A DNA stretch of 64,000 nt from Atkinsonella hypoxylon (GCA_000729835.1 JFHB01000001.1:310001-374000), one strand, 5' to 3'. Counted from the first letter of the stretch, positions 45,701-58,652 are shown. The notes: a model not told the origin generated them from the sequence alone. Program-made: numbers and translations.

Positions 45701-46368
45701 TATGGAAGCCGACTCTGTATAGCCCAGGCTGGCATTCCCGGCTACATGCCTGGATGTTAGGTGATGGTCCCCGCAGACAAGATTTAAGAGGCAGCATTTG
45801 CTGATAGTCGTATATATGGACTACCACCCTCTACGGAGTCATCGACACGTTCTGGAATAAGACCTGCGAAACTAGGTTGGCGTCGCGAGCGCTTGGGCGA
45901 CCGTCTTGACGGTAAGTGGTACTGTAGAGTTGTATTTCGGAAGGTGAGGGCTATACAAGCGACGATCAGATGCTCTTGTGTGTTTTCCGCCAAAAAGATG
46001 AGATTTATTCGGTGTGAAAGGGAGGGAATAACTTATTGACCAACTGAGAAGAATCCAAGACTTTGAGTTGAAGGAGTATGCTCGGTAGTGGCGAGGAATT
46101 CTGTAGGTCTTAGAATGATTTATTTGAATATGAATCTAACTCTCCGTGGTTGTGAGGGCTGATATGTTGTGTATTCATAGAAAAAAGCGTACACGAACCG
46201 ATTAGTCCATATGCAGGTTGTATTTATAAATACATGCCCATTGTGAATAGGAAAAGCACAAGGGTAATTATAGATACGCGATCATACGGCTCAGTTTCGT
46301 TAACGACCGCAAGCAAAATAATTCAGTGTATACATGCAGACACAACAAAAAGACACCCGTCACACAGC

Positions 46369-46396
46369 AATATATATATATATATATATATATATA
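46369..46396. repeat. AT dinucleotide microsatellite
   Basis: An uninterrupted run of about 14 TA/AT units in a non-coding part of the region upstream of xyr1. Confidence 0.9.
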
Positions 46397-49300
46397 CACT
46401 CCTACTTTGTACGAGTGGAATAGTTGGACAATTCTAATATCCTTGAGGTTGTGCATGTATCGGGCACTTTTCCTCGATTGAATCACATTCCGTGAGTGCT
46501 GGTAGGCTTTTTGCGCATGAAATCGACTTCTTCACAGGCAGCTTTTACTGTTAGCCGCAATGTGCTTGCTTTCCCAATAGAACTAGCTATGAGACGGCCT
46601 TGTATGAGATAAGCTAATGCCAAGATCCTCTGTAACCGTGAAGGGTTGCCGAATCACCGTGTACTATAAACAAAAGCGAAACGAACAAAGAACCACCGAG
46701 TTGCATGAGACGCTCCTCCAAGATGAAAATAACGGATTGACCTGTCTGCTCGGAGGAAAAGGGCGCCAGCAAGGCTTTCAATGAGGGAGCATCCTGACGT
46801 TGAGACTGCCAACTTAGCCCATACCCTGCAGGAGACGTTGTCAAAACGATGGTTTCCATTTGGCAAGACTGTGAAAGGTTGTGCTGCTGTGAATAATTCT
46901 TGTGAAAGATTTTTTTATTTTTTTTTTTTCATTGTCAGTGGATGTAGTTCCAGAGCATGTAACTGAGTCATGACATGTATTTTGCATCTTATCAGGACGC
47001 ACGACAAGCCTCATACCGACGCGTCACTGAGGCCAAACCATTCACTTTCCATCTTGGACAGGGCTTCTTCGCATCTCGATGAGTAATACAGATAACTAAA
47101 TCAAGTGTATCAGAGTGGTTCTCGTCAAGCCATTCCCGGTCACATGGTTCTTTCCAAAAGGCAAGAAGATGGAAAATCGGCGTGCGAATCCTGGCAGCGA
47201 TCCAAGTGGTTTCTCCCCCTCGACGCACTGCGTTAGAACGGATAGATAGTTAGCTCTTTGAATTCGTCAGTGTCAATGCGTCCGAGCCCGAGCATACGAT
47301 GGATGCCCAGACCGAGAAGAGGATCCAATTTGCTTAGACTGCGAAGCTAGCGCCGCTAGAGCAACTGGGAAGGCAAGAAAGAGTTAAAGTGAGTTGCCTT
47401 TGGTTGCCTTTGCCGTCAAAGCGCGACGGAAGTCATCTGCAGAAAAGACCGGGCGCATCTGGAATACATTAATAATTCCACGCTACCTGACTAGCCAGCG
47501 ACTACGTCAAAAAGAGGCCAAGGGAGCCCACGTTGGTGATGCTAGTTTCAAATGTCCATGTCATCAAATGATCACCTACAGAACGCAGCAACCCACGAAG
47601 AGGCACACGAGGCGCGCAATAACGAACTGCTCCCCGCCTCTTATCAATGGCCCAGATTCCGAGTCATGTAGCTGGGAACGTAAGCGTATCACTATAACAA
47701 TCAATATCCAAAGACGTCGGGCAGCCGCAAAACCACCGACGAAATCTAATTTTGATTAATTGAATGCCCCATCGGCATTGGACGAAGATCATATGTCTCA
47801 CAAATGACTCGGGGACATATGGTAACTCCCCCAACTCCCCCAACTCCCCCAATGGAATGTAATAATGTAAATGAATTAATTATATTGCTCGGTGCCAGAG
47901 CTCGTCCCCAGACCGCCGCCCCAAGTAGATAAAGGAATGAATGAGTAAGCTTCACGTCACGAAACCTTGGAAACATGATTCTATCCTCAGCCCACGCGCC
48001 CAATTACGCGAGAGCACGGTGCCATCCGCACTCGGATTCAGCCACGATTCGTGACCCCCCCCCCCCCTTTCCCTCCCCCAGAAGTTCCTCGGCAACATTC
48101 TGGAAGCGTTATCGGTAGGACATGTTGCATCCACGGCGGTTCCGAGATGCAAACGCTCAGCTGGACGATAACGGTGGGGATGCCTGTTGATGCTCTGAAA
48201 CATGAAGTTTCCCTTCCAATCAATGATTGAAAGACGACCGGTCGCCTTGTCGGGTCCTGAGTTCTGAAGCACGCCACGGGAAAGCACCGAGATCCGTCCT
48301 GGTAAGCGTGTTCGCCATGCTGCCAGCCCATAATGGTTCGGTCTGCGCTTTTGCCTAACCGACCGATCTCATCCAATTGCAGGACGCGCGCCAGGACGCA
48401 CGCCAGGACGCACGCCACTCTTGCCAGAATGGCTACAGGTGCGGAAGTCAAGCCTGTTTCGGCAGGAGAATTTCCTGTAATCCGTGGGAAGAGGTAGTTT
48501 CGAAAGTGTAAATGATCATCACGGATGGAGCAACGGCGGGCGTAGTGTAGTCAGTCTCACGAAGCACTTGTGGTGATGCCAGAACAAGATCAAATGCAGT
48601 TTTGGCAAAAGCATAGAATAGCATTTACCCAGCTTAATGAGATTGCATCATACGAGCATCACCGTACAATAGGTCCGGTCCGGCTCATACATACATACAT
48701 TTTTATTCTGTTCCTTCTTTTAGACCAGCATGCCTCGACATAGGAGTAATTCCAGCACGTGGCTGTCGTTGAATTTATGAGTCTCAGATACCTGACCTGG
48801 CTTATGGATCTATGGGCCGTGAATACAAGCACGCAAACATTGTGTTTCATCCATCACCACTCACATCCACTCTTGCGTGTGTCGAGTGGGCGTGGACGAG
48901 GAAAAGAGTGACTGCAGTACCCAAGTCTAGAATGCAAGTAATAAGGGGGGAAAGGGAAAAGGGAAGATTCTCGCACAGATGAGCAACAGCGTTACGGGGC
49001 GCAGCAACGAAAAGACGGGCGAATCTCTCTGGTATGGGAAGGGAATACTCCAGTCCGGCATCACAGATAACTATGACCGAAGCCTCATGTAACAAGTATC
49101 GGCGACATGTAGTCCGTAGACTGTTGGCATCTTGCATGGCTGCGGGCGCTGCAAATCCAGCCGAGGCATCAATTCAAGTTTCTCATTAGCAGAAATATGG
49201 CCAACCTACCTTCCCGCATGTCTTGCAACCATTACATGCAGGACAGAGGGGTGACAATGGCGTACGGAGTAAGCAGGATTGCATTGCCTCATCATGCGGT

Positions 49301-49711
49301 GCTCGGCGTGGGTGTGGTAAAGCATGGACGGACAAATAAGCGGCCATATAGAGAACAGGTCGGGGAGACGGGCCGTGAAGCGCAGCAGACCGGAATTCAG
49401 TATGCATGGACAATGAATGTATGTATGCACAAGACAAGGCTTGGGGAGATGCGAGGCGGCGAGAACCAGGTTTAAGGATACCAGGATTCGTGGTAGAGGA
49501 GCCACAAGTCCCGGCGCTACGGCGCCCCATTAGATTCTGCACACTGCTCCGTTTCGAGGTGCCAAGTGCCGCGTTCCATTCTGAAGGAAGATAGGCACCA
49601 TGGGGGCGGACAGTTTGATTCGATAGTCACACCGTGATGCTGCCGTTTCTTTCCACCGGATTAAAATGTCGCCCACCGTGATAGCAGATCACGCACCACA
49701 GACCACAACCA

Positions 49712-49773
49712 CAGACCGCAGACCGCAGACCGCAGACCGCAGACCGCAGACCGCAGACCGCAGACCGCAGACC
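49712..49773. repeat. 7-bp tandem repeat CAGACCG, 8 copies and a partial
   Basis: Eight perfect copies are followed by CAGACCA, flanked by degenerate CACAGACCACA copies on both sides, which suggests expansion from a diverged older array. Confidence 0.92.
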
Positions 49774-52507
49774 ACCGGCCACAGACCACGACTCAATGGG
49801 TCTAGATTGCCGTCGTTTGTCGGCCTCTGCTTGCTCTGTTCTGCTCTGGCTACCTGGGCGGGAAGTGGGGGAACCACGGTTGTTGCAATTGGTCTGTGGC
49901 GTATGTTTTATCGGTCGGTGTCTTACAATCCGTCGTGCTCGTCCGTCATTTGTCCATTTGATCAGCTCGATAATTGCCATTTTGATTCAACTCGTCATGT
50001 TTCAGGTCGTAGAAGAATTGTTTCGAGCTTCGATGCGAGCTTCGATGCTGTTCCGCGCTCTTGGTTGCAGCGTTAGGGCGTCACGGCGGCGTCAGGCACC
50101 CATTTGCGCATGATTCGGAGCTGCATAAGCGCAGTTGAACCATGAAGAATCATCGTCACCGACCACGAGCACAGACTGACGCGATACGGACTTTGCTCCA
50201 ACCCCCTCTCTCCTCCCCACAAAAAGAACAAGAACAAGAAGAAAAAGAAGAAGGAAGCGATGTCAGCTTGGGACAGTCCTAGCCCATGCAAAAGGGTGAT
50301 GTTGCTACCCGAGAGCATCAGCTATCCTCAAATTAGTAATCTTGCAAGCTGCCCCCCCCGCTCCTTCCTTCCTTCCCGAAAAGAAAAACGTACAGATAAT
50401 AGTTAATACGAAGCATGGGGTGGCTTTGGTGTTGCTGACGGATGGCTTATAGTTACCTTATACACCAATGAGGACAACGCCGCGCAAGAATCACCAGGTC
50501 TGGTCTGGGTTGGGGGAGGTGGAGCCGAGCTGCTGTGTAGCCTCTGCCTGCAGCCCTCGTACGGATATGTACTCGAGTAACCCGCATTGTCCTGCGCGCC
50601 TGCCAGCTGCCTGTCGGGCGCCCAGCCACGCGGGGCACAGATTTCCAGACGGATCCCGCAACCCATTGCTTGCTTCCCTAGGATTCGTTACGTAATTTGG
50701 CCACCCCATTCCAATAGAATTTGGCAACCAGACACCTGGCATCTGGCATCTGGCACCTGGCACCTGGTACGTTGCCGGGTCTGGGTTATTTCGACAAAGC
50801 ACGCAAGTACAGCTTGCGGCTTTCAATCTTGAGCTTTGTGCACTGTGCTCTCGAGCTGGATGGGTGCTGCGTCTCCAAGCTGCCACACAACAAACGCCTG
50901 GCGACTTGTGTCCGGAGGGACAATCCTCTTCCGGAGTCCATGCCGTGCTGGTGATTCCATCCTTTCGACCTGTCGACCAGGCCAGCCTATCAAACGAGCG
51001 AATATTTCCTCCAACCTCTTCCCGAGGGTGGCTGTGGTAAAACACCGACCGCAGAACCGGGGAGGGGGGGCAACTTGGGGGCATCCGCATTTGAGCTCGT
51101 TTGCTGTTGGTCTTGCACCGGATGACGACGGTTCCACTGGGTCCGCTCAGCTTCACTTCATTTGTCTTCACTTGTCTCCTCCTCGTCCACCATGCATGCA
51201 CCCCTGCTATATCGCGCCAAGCCGGATTCCGGAGACAGTCACAGGGTGGTAAAGCTCTAATACTACAGGCCAAATATACCGGGGTAGGTTGTTATAGACC
51301 TCAAGCTCTCAAATAACCATGTTAAGCTGCCTTACAACTGAAACAAACTGGTCAAAATCTGGTTTGGCGCGCGAGGGTACCTACCTAGGTACGTGCCTAA
51401 TTGTGCCTCGGTACCCAGTGGGTACGTACATCTTCCAGGTGTCAGTCATCACCGTCCCTGCGTCAGCTCTCTCAAACTCGATTTGCTTGAGTCATTCTTG
51501 AACTTAATCCGTCACTATACATGGCTATCGCTGCCGCTTATCGACGCTTAGTTTTTTTCCATCTGCCGACCATTCATCACTTCTTGACTCGTTTTCGATT
51601 CCTTTTCTGTCTCTCTGCTAACAAAGTTCATTGACAGAAATCTCCAACTGAAGGCATGTGCAAGCCTCGTCGAGGTCCACTCGTTCGGGAATCCGCCGGG
51701 ACAGACTACAGTAGATTTCAGACAAAAATCGGCCCACATGGTCTTTACCCTCTTTTTAAACGAGAAACTACAGGATCCAGGTGCCGCATAGTCCCGGCAA
51801 TTGACTGGCTCTTCTTGTCTAGTTACCATGTTCCGCATTCTGAAAAGCTGGAGGATTCGTTCCACCCTTCAGCGCCACACGAAGCAGCCAAATTTGGACA
51901 GGGAGAAAAAAAAAAGAGTCTCTTCCAAATACTGACGCGCGAAAGGGCCTCTCTGGTGTATACTCAATTCCTCCAGTTTCAATCGGCCCTTCCTTTTTTT
52001 TTTTTTTAAGAGTTACAGTGTATGCCTAGTCTCTGGATTCTTTGAGCGCATGAATGCCGTGCTATCTACAGACTGAAGACCAAGTTGTGGCTTGCTCGCT
52101 TCACACAACCAACCGTGGCCCAGATGCTGAATGCGTGGGCATGTCGGCAAAGATCGACCCAAGTGTCAAATTGTGCAGGGTTGTTCCATCCGATGGAGTT
52201 CCGGTGGGGGAGCATTGCATGGCATCTGCTGTTGCGTGTACTCCGTACTGTACGTATAGTCTTCGTCCGGGGACGGGAACGTGGCCTAAAACAAGCAGAG
52301 CGCCGGTATAAGGCCGACAAAATGGAGTAGTCAACGTCTCGCAGGTCCATCGAGAGAGTGTGTGCTCACCGTCAAGCCAACAGTGTTGGCAACTCTGCTT
52401 CTCTCATCTGAAGATCGACAGACGTCATGCATGAACTCACAGGTCGTCGCATGCGGAAAGCCCATCAATGTATGAGGATGTCCAGGGAGGTGCATTTACA
52501 TCCATGG

Positions 52508-52547
52508 GAGCATGAGAGCATGAGAGCATGAGAGCATGAGAGCATGA
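52508..52547. repeat. 8-bp tandem repeat GAGCATGA, 5 copies
   Basis: Five perfect adjacent copies about 1.2 kb upstream of the xyr1 start codon. Confidence 0.9.
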
Positions 52548-52669
52548 TAGGGGCGGCGTCTCAAAATCGTGGAGTTGAGTGTAGCTTGAAACCCACGAGT
52601 TGCTCCGGACATGGCTCCGCGCGTTATTTTCTTTCCTCTTGGGCTTCTCTCTCTAAGGGCCCCCCTAAT

Positions 52670-52715
52670 GGCAGAGTGGCAGAGTGGCAGAGTGGCAGAG
52701 TGGCAGAGTAGCAGA
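52670..52715. repeat. 8-bp tandem repeat GGCAGAGT, 5-6 copies
   Basis: A second 8-bp array only 120 bp from the previous one and unrelated in sequence. The last unit carries one substitution. Confidence 0.88.
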
Positions 52716-53756
52716 GACAAAGAACAAGGCACAGAGACAGCATAAGCCATGAAATATCTATCACTACTATCTATTCGCAACGCGGTCCCGGCCAGCGGTC
52801 CGGTCAGGAAGGGCATCAGATGCGTGGGTCCCTAAGAACCAGACCTCTCTATCTTGTACGTATGTATGTATAATTATGCACTAGCTCTTGAACAATGTTG
52901 ACTCGGTCGCCGCCATCAATAACTAGAGCGCGTTCTAAAGCATGTACTTATGCCACCGACAAGGGACATCAAGCCTCCAAGGCCTCATCCGCACCAGTTA
53001 TGTGCATGGTTTCTCGCGGACACGCTCCACCACCCCAAGGAACCACCCCAAGGAGAGGAGCGAGCGGAATAATGCACTTGAATCAAGGACCGTCGTCCTC
53101 AACCGCGGTTGAGGTGCTGATCATCTCTTGAGCAATCCCATCCCTCTGCATCGGATCAATCTTAAACTGCTGTCATCCATCCTCGACCAGCATTTCAAAG
53201 CCAACGGTTGCGGCTATTTACTCGTCTGTTGCGGATCAAGCTCCCTCGCAACCCGCCCTGTCATTTTTCATTTCTCACAAAAAGCCTTTGCTACGGACTT
53301 AGTCTCCGGCACCACCTTTCCTTGTCTCTGCCAGTACACCTCCTTGTTCTCCCATAAAATCTATTTGTCTTGCGCCATCATCGACTACTGCTGGGACGTT
53401 GACGTGACGTGACTTGAAGTGGCCTTGGACGACTTTATTCTCATGACTTGTGCCGCAAGCCTCAAATCTACATAGGCCAGAAACAGACGAACAGAAGCCA
53501 CCTTGGAAATTCAGTTTACTCTTCCAGCCATCTCTGGGTATTTTGACGATCCATGAGTTACGGAAACCACCAAAGCAAGTAGAGAAACTCCCCTCCCCCC
53601 ACCTCGGTATTGTTCGGCGCTCTTGGCAAGCAATAGTCTCAGCACTCCAACGTTTCTTTGTCTCTCTACGAAGCCAAGAGTATTGGAATTCCTGTAAAAA
53701 GGCAAATCAGGAAAGATCAAACATCTCGAGTTCTAACAAAACAAGAAGGACCAGAG

Positions 53757-56700
53757 ATGTTGTCTAATCCGCTGCACCGGTACTCGCCCTACAACAACAC
53801 ATCTTCTTCAGCTCTCCATAGTTCCCTCTCACAGTCTCACCATGGCCATCATCATGGAATCAACAATCTTTTCGATTCCCTCTCTCATAGTTCGCATTAT
53901 GGAATGCATCATCCGCTCCAGCAGCATCATGTGGGTGCTTCTCAATCCAGGATAGCCGGACCTCTGGAGCGCGCAAGTTATTCTAAATCGCGAGCACATC
54001 AGGCAGGGTCATCGGGAAAGGCATCGGGAACGTCAGGGCCGGTGAGAAGGAGGATTAGTCGAGCTTGTGATCAATGCAATCAATTGCGGACGAAATGCGA
54101 TGGAAAGCTGCCCTGTGCGCACTGCGTCGGTAAGTCTCTGCTATCAGGTCTCCCTGGAACCTTGAAATAATCTACAGCTCAGATCTAACTGCTTGACTCT
54201 AGAATTTGGTTTAAGCTGCGAATACATGCGCGAGAAGAAGAAGCGTGGGAAAGCATCGAGAAAAGATCTGGCTGAACGAGCTGCTGCTCAAGCTGCAGCT
54301 GTAATTTCCAATCCATCTGGCGACAATTCTGATGGGAAAGAATCCAGTAATTCACCTGCCACCGACGACAGGGTTGACCATTTCATGGACAATGCCAAAA
54401 GTGACTCGATGTCCAGTAGCAGCCTCACTACCGTACACGATAACGGGCTCGGCAACAGCGCGGCTATCGATCCTGAATTCCATTCGGGGCAACCTGCCAC
54501 AACATCGGGACAGTATGGAGAGCTGCCAGACCATTCTCATTTGCCACATCCTATTCAAATCACCTCTGACAGTATGAATGGTGGTCGAACAATGAGCATG
54601 GCCGGATATGGTAATCTGTCAACAAGCTATGACCGGCAAAGCCTGGCCAGTGATGATTTGATGAGTGGCAACCAAAACTACGGACCTACGCACCAAAACA
54701 ACATGCACAACTACCCAGAGATCTCTTTCGGTATCATGGGACAAAGTCCCACTGATTTCAACAATACACCAGGGTTTCGAATGAGCAGCAGCCCCATCAA
54801 CGGATACCATTTGGCTACATCAACGTCCCCTGGGTGGCCCATGCCGATATCCTCACCACCGGCTCAATTTCAGCCACAGTTGCAAACCAACGGCTTCGGA
54901 CAAAACACGTTGCGATACCCGGTCTTGCAACCTCTGCTGCCTCATCTGTCAAATATAATTCCTATCCAGCTGGGTTGTGATTTGATTGATTTCTACTTTG
55001 CATCATCATCTTCGGCTGCTATGCATCCTTTGTCACCTTACATCCTGGGATATGTTTTTCGAAAACGAGCGATTTGTCATCCGACCAGGCCCAGAAAATG
55101 CCAGCCTGCCCTGTTAGCCAGCATGCTCTGGGTAGCAGCTCAGACAAGCGAGGCTCCCCTGCTTACCAGTGTTCCCTCAGCCCGTGGGAAGATTTGTAAA
55201 AAATTATTAGAGTTAACAGTGAGTTTACTAAATCCGCTGGCCTATAACTCACGTATCCCGAATTCTCCGAGTTCCGATCATCAGGCGGCAGGAGGTTCCA
55301 CATTAGCAGCTCTAGGGGCAGTGTTGCCTGGGTCCTTGAGTAGTATCGACGCTGCTCTTGCAGGAGAGACCGGAGCCTTGGGTGCGTCCGGACAACTTGA
55401 TGATGTCGTCACGTATATTCATCTAGCGACCGTTGTCTCGGCCAGCGAGTATAAAGGAGCTAGTTTGCGATGGTGGAACGTGGCATGGTCGATGGCCCGC
55501 GAGCTCAGACTAGGCCGCGAATTGCCTCCAAGTGAGCTTGGATCCGGCTTTGACCAAAACAATCTGGAAACAGATGGTCTGGATGAGCACGACCGAGTTC
55601 GAAACATGCCTGGGTTTGTGTCGGAAGAGGAAAAAGAAGAAAGACGACGGACCTGGTGGCTGGTGTATATTGCTGATCGACACCTTGCTCTTTGTTACAA
55701 CCGACCTTTGTTCTTGCTTGATGTGGAATGCGAAGGCCTTCGACAGCCAATGGACGATACGGCTTGGCAAAACGGAGACTTTCCAGCTCATTCACAAGAC
55801 TCTGATAATCTGAGGAGCGGCAACAGCATGAGACTGTTGTCAGAAAACGGAGGCAACGACAAATATACTGCCTGTGGGCCACAGTTTGAATGTCGAGGAT
55901 ACAGCATCTTTGGCCATTTCCTCCCGCTTATGACGATTCTTGGTGAGATTGTCGATCTTCACCATGCAAGAAATCATCCTAGATTTGGCTCAACCTTTAG
56001 AGCGTCCCGAGAATGGGCACATCAGGTCTCAGAAATCAGAAGCCATCTAGAGATCTACGAACAGTCACTCAAGCGATTTGAATCACGGAAATCTCTACCG
56101 AGAAATGATGGCACAAATGACGAACCAAATGGGTTAAAGGGACACATAGAAGCACAAAGGGGTATGGAGTCGAAAAGCAGTCCGTCCGCCCACTCGGTAC
56201 ATACAACGTCGAGCCGAATACCAGAGGCTGAAGTACAGACTCGGACGGTTTTGGCATACGGCACTCATGTCATGCACGTCCTTCACATTCTTCTTGAAGG
56301 AAAATGGGATCCAATCAATTTCCTGGACGATGAATACTTGTGGATTTCGTCCCCCGAATTTGTCACTGCGTCAGGACACGCCGTGGCCGCAGCAGAGGCC
56401 ATAGGCCAAATTCTCGAGTACGATCCCGGTCTGGAACTGATGCCTTTCTTTTTCGGCATATATCTCCTTCAGGGATCTTTCTTGCTTCTGCTTATTGCAG
56501 ATAAGCTGCAGTCAGAAGCATCGCCGAATGTAGTCCGAGCTTGTGAGACAATCGTGCGCGCGCACGACGCATGTGTTGTGACACTGAGCACAGAATATCA
56601 GGTATGCTTCTTCCTTTTCATGATTTCTTCCCCCGCAGAGGATTCAAGACGTCCGCAAGTCAGCAATACTGACTTTCGGCCAGCGCAAGTTTAGCAAAGT

Positions 56701-56827
56701 AATGCGCGGTGCCTTGGCTCTAGTCCGAGGTCGTGTTCCCGAAGATCTAGGCGAACAGCTTCAGCGACGACGGGAACTCCTCGGACTGTACCGATGGACC
56801 GGCGATGGAACGGGTCTAGCACTTTAA
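53757..56827 (+). CDS. xyr1: Xylanase/cellulase activator of the Xyr1/XlnR family
   Basis: Exons 53757-54129, 54203-56601 and 56684-56827 give 971 aa. The first residues (MLSNPLHRYS) match the start of the Xyr1 family. A His-rich stretch follows (about 28-60). The Zn2Cys6 cluster lies at Cys104, 107, 114, 120, 123 and 130 (RACDQCNQLRTKCDG, then EFGLSCEY), and intron 1 interrupts it between Cys123 and Cys130. The fungal transcription-factor domain includes LVYIVDRH-type sequence (WWLVYIADRHLALCYNRPLFLLD), and the end is LYRWTGDGTGLAL, typical of the family. Xyr1/XlnR binds GGCTAA-type sites and switches on plant cell wall hydrolases and pentose metabolism. All expected regions are present, so it should be functional. 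Confidence 0.95.
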
Positions 56828-56963
56828 GGTTGTTTTGCCGTGACTTTCTTCCTTGAGAGTCAGTACTTGAAGCGTTCTTTGCGGAGCATTTGATCGTGTG
56901 TATATATGTACGAACGTCTGTCTACTCTTCTGTGTCTTTGGGCAAAATCTTTGGTTGGTCAGA

Positions 56964-57002
56964 AACGGGAAACGGGAAACGGGAAACGGGAAACGGGAAA
57001 CG
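56964..57002. repeat. 7-bp tandem repeat AAACGGG, about 5 copies
   Basis: Five adjacent perfect units and a partial, about 140 bp after the xyr1 stop codon, so possibly within its 3' UTR. Confidence 0.88.
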
Positions 57003-57780
57003 GTTGCGTAATGAAGATGCTTTTTAGTATGGGACGAGAGTAAGTCTTCCTCCAGTTTAGCGATTGAATGCAACACACACTTGATGTCCAAACTGTACTC
57101 TCTTCTGCGATTGATCCGGTGGGGAGCGTCGAAAGCGAACGCAGTTTAGCAAGCCATGGCTCTGAGCTTTGGAATTAAAGCATGCTTCTTCCTTCAATCT
57201 GCGCTCCTTTGAACAACGTAGTCGCCATCTCCTTGGCACTGTTGGACGTAGATCGGTTGCTTGTCGAAAGATGAAAAGGGCGAGGTGTCAAGTCTACGAT
57301 ACGAGTTCCAGTCCATTGCTGCAGGAAGGCCGGCGCCTAGAACCAACTCGATCCTTCTCTTCGGGCTCATGGGGTTCTTGGAGATGATGACTTGGAGATG
57401 CTGAGGTTGGATGAGTGCGAGTTGGTTCTTGGTGGAGGAGTCCAACTTTCCTCTGACGCTCCAACTTCACCGACTGTAATCCCTCTCTCGACAAGTTTGA
57501 CTAAGCTGGGGAAACCGCATTTTTGGACGCATCAATGGGTTGGGTTGGGTTGGGTGAGTGGCAAGGCCTCCATCGGGAGCACGTCGCTTCGCTTCTCTAG
57601 ACACATCTGCTGCGCCCAACGATGGAATCACCAAGCTGTAGCAAACTGGATATCCAATCCTGTGATCAACGGCCTAGTTCACTCGTCTGGCAGTCCGACA
57701 AGGGCATCAGAGTCCGCGTGGCCACGAACCATCCTCCACCCCCCTCCCGGTCCGATCTCAACCCGCAACATAGCTTCAGA

Positions 57781-57812
57781 CCTTGTCCAGACCTTGTCCA
57801 GACCTTGTCCAG
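57781..57812. repeat. 11-bp tandem repeat CCTTGTCCAGA, 3 copies
   Basis: Three copies, the last incomplete by one base, in the intergenic DNA between xyr1 and the bZIP gene. Confidence 0.85.
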
Positions 57813-58652
57813 GCGTCGCAAACCACAATGAATTTGTCCTTGCCCTCGCGTCAAACTGCAATCACTCTAGTGGAATGCAGGCCTGATCCCAATAAGAAGG
57901 GCAAGGGGTGTGCGACTTGCGTGCGTGATCTATCTACCCAACCACTTGCAAACACTCGCCCGTTGGGGCCGCGTTGATTCATTGACGTCTCGTCAGACGG
58001 TTTAACATGGCTTTGGCATGTCGGCCTCCAGTCTGCCGTCTCTCCTCGTGTGCAACAGCTCGATGAATCATGCCCATTTATACAACGCAACTGTGCAACA
58101 CGTCAAGCTGGGGTTGTAGTAGAGCTGACCATTCCTTGAACCCATTCATACTTTGGCTCCAAATCCTAAGGTATGAATGTGATTTTTTATTTTTTATTTT
58201 TTTTCGTTCCATGCTCGTTTCTGATTGGAGTTTTTGGTTCCCCGTTCGAGCAACCATACTTGGCCGGGGAAGAGTATCTCGGCGCCTAGGGAGAGTTCCG
58301 TTTCGCTACATGTTGGTTTCCGATGTTGCCTATTGTGCTAAGCAAACATCTTGTTTCTTTGGCTCGTGATCAATGTCTAGATGTTTTGATGTAGTCACGC
58401 TTGGTGGTTTCTCAGAGCTCGGTGTCAACTGCTTGCAACTTGCTGGCTTGGTATAAAGAGAGAATACACTACTGACACTATTGATGGTCACAGATACCGT
58501 TATAATTTTTTTTTTTTTCATTATTCGGATAATCGTTGCTGGATCAAAGAGTTTTTTTTCTTTTGCTTATTCGAATACTCGTTCTTCGCTTCTGACTTTT
58601 CCATTGCTCAAAACTCCCTCGCCAATCTCTTCTCGCACTCATACATTGAGAA

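Larger units (their letters stand above)
44748..53756. other. 9-kb gene-free region upstream of xyr1, rich in short tandem repeats
   Basis: No frame here could be tied to a protein family. The longest (50491-51273, minus, 260 codons) is Pro/Cys/Ser-rich and looks like chance. It holds an AT-rich stretch (about 45480-45700), an AT dinucleotide run (46369-46396), AACTCCCCC units (47824-47851), a poly-C tract (about 48054-48067), CCAGGACGCACG units (about 48380-48418), CAGACCG units (49712-49773), CTGGCAYC-type copies (about 50740-50770), and two 8-bp arrays (52508-52547 and 52670-52715). TACGGAGTA-type words occur at 45832, 49263 and 52240, and ACCTAGGTA at 51377-51392. The last kilobases may be an extended xyr1 promoter or leader. 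Confidence 0.55.
56828..58652. other. Intergenic region between xyr1 and the bZIP gene
   Basis: About 1.8 kb. It holds AAACGGG 7-bp units (56964-57002), GGGTT units near 57540-57556, and three 11-bp CCTTGTCCAGA units (57781-57812). Poly-T tracts precede the bZIP leader. No gene is supported. Confidence 0.55.

Noticed and set aside
50491..51273. 260-codon minus-strand frame upstream of xyr1
   Set aside because: Composition is irregular, no domain is recognisable, and several other frames of similar length overlap it.
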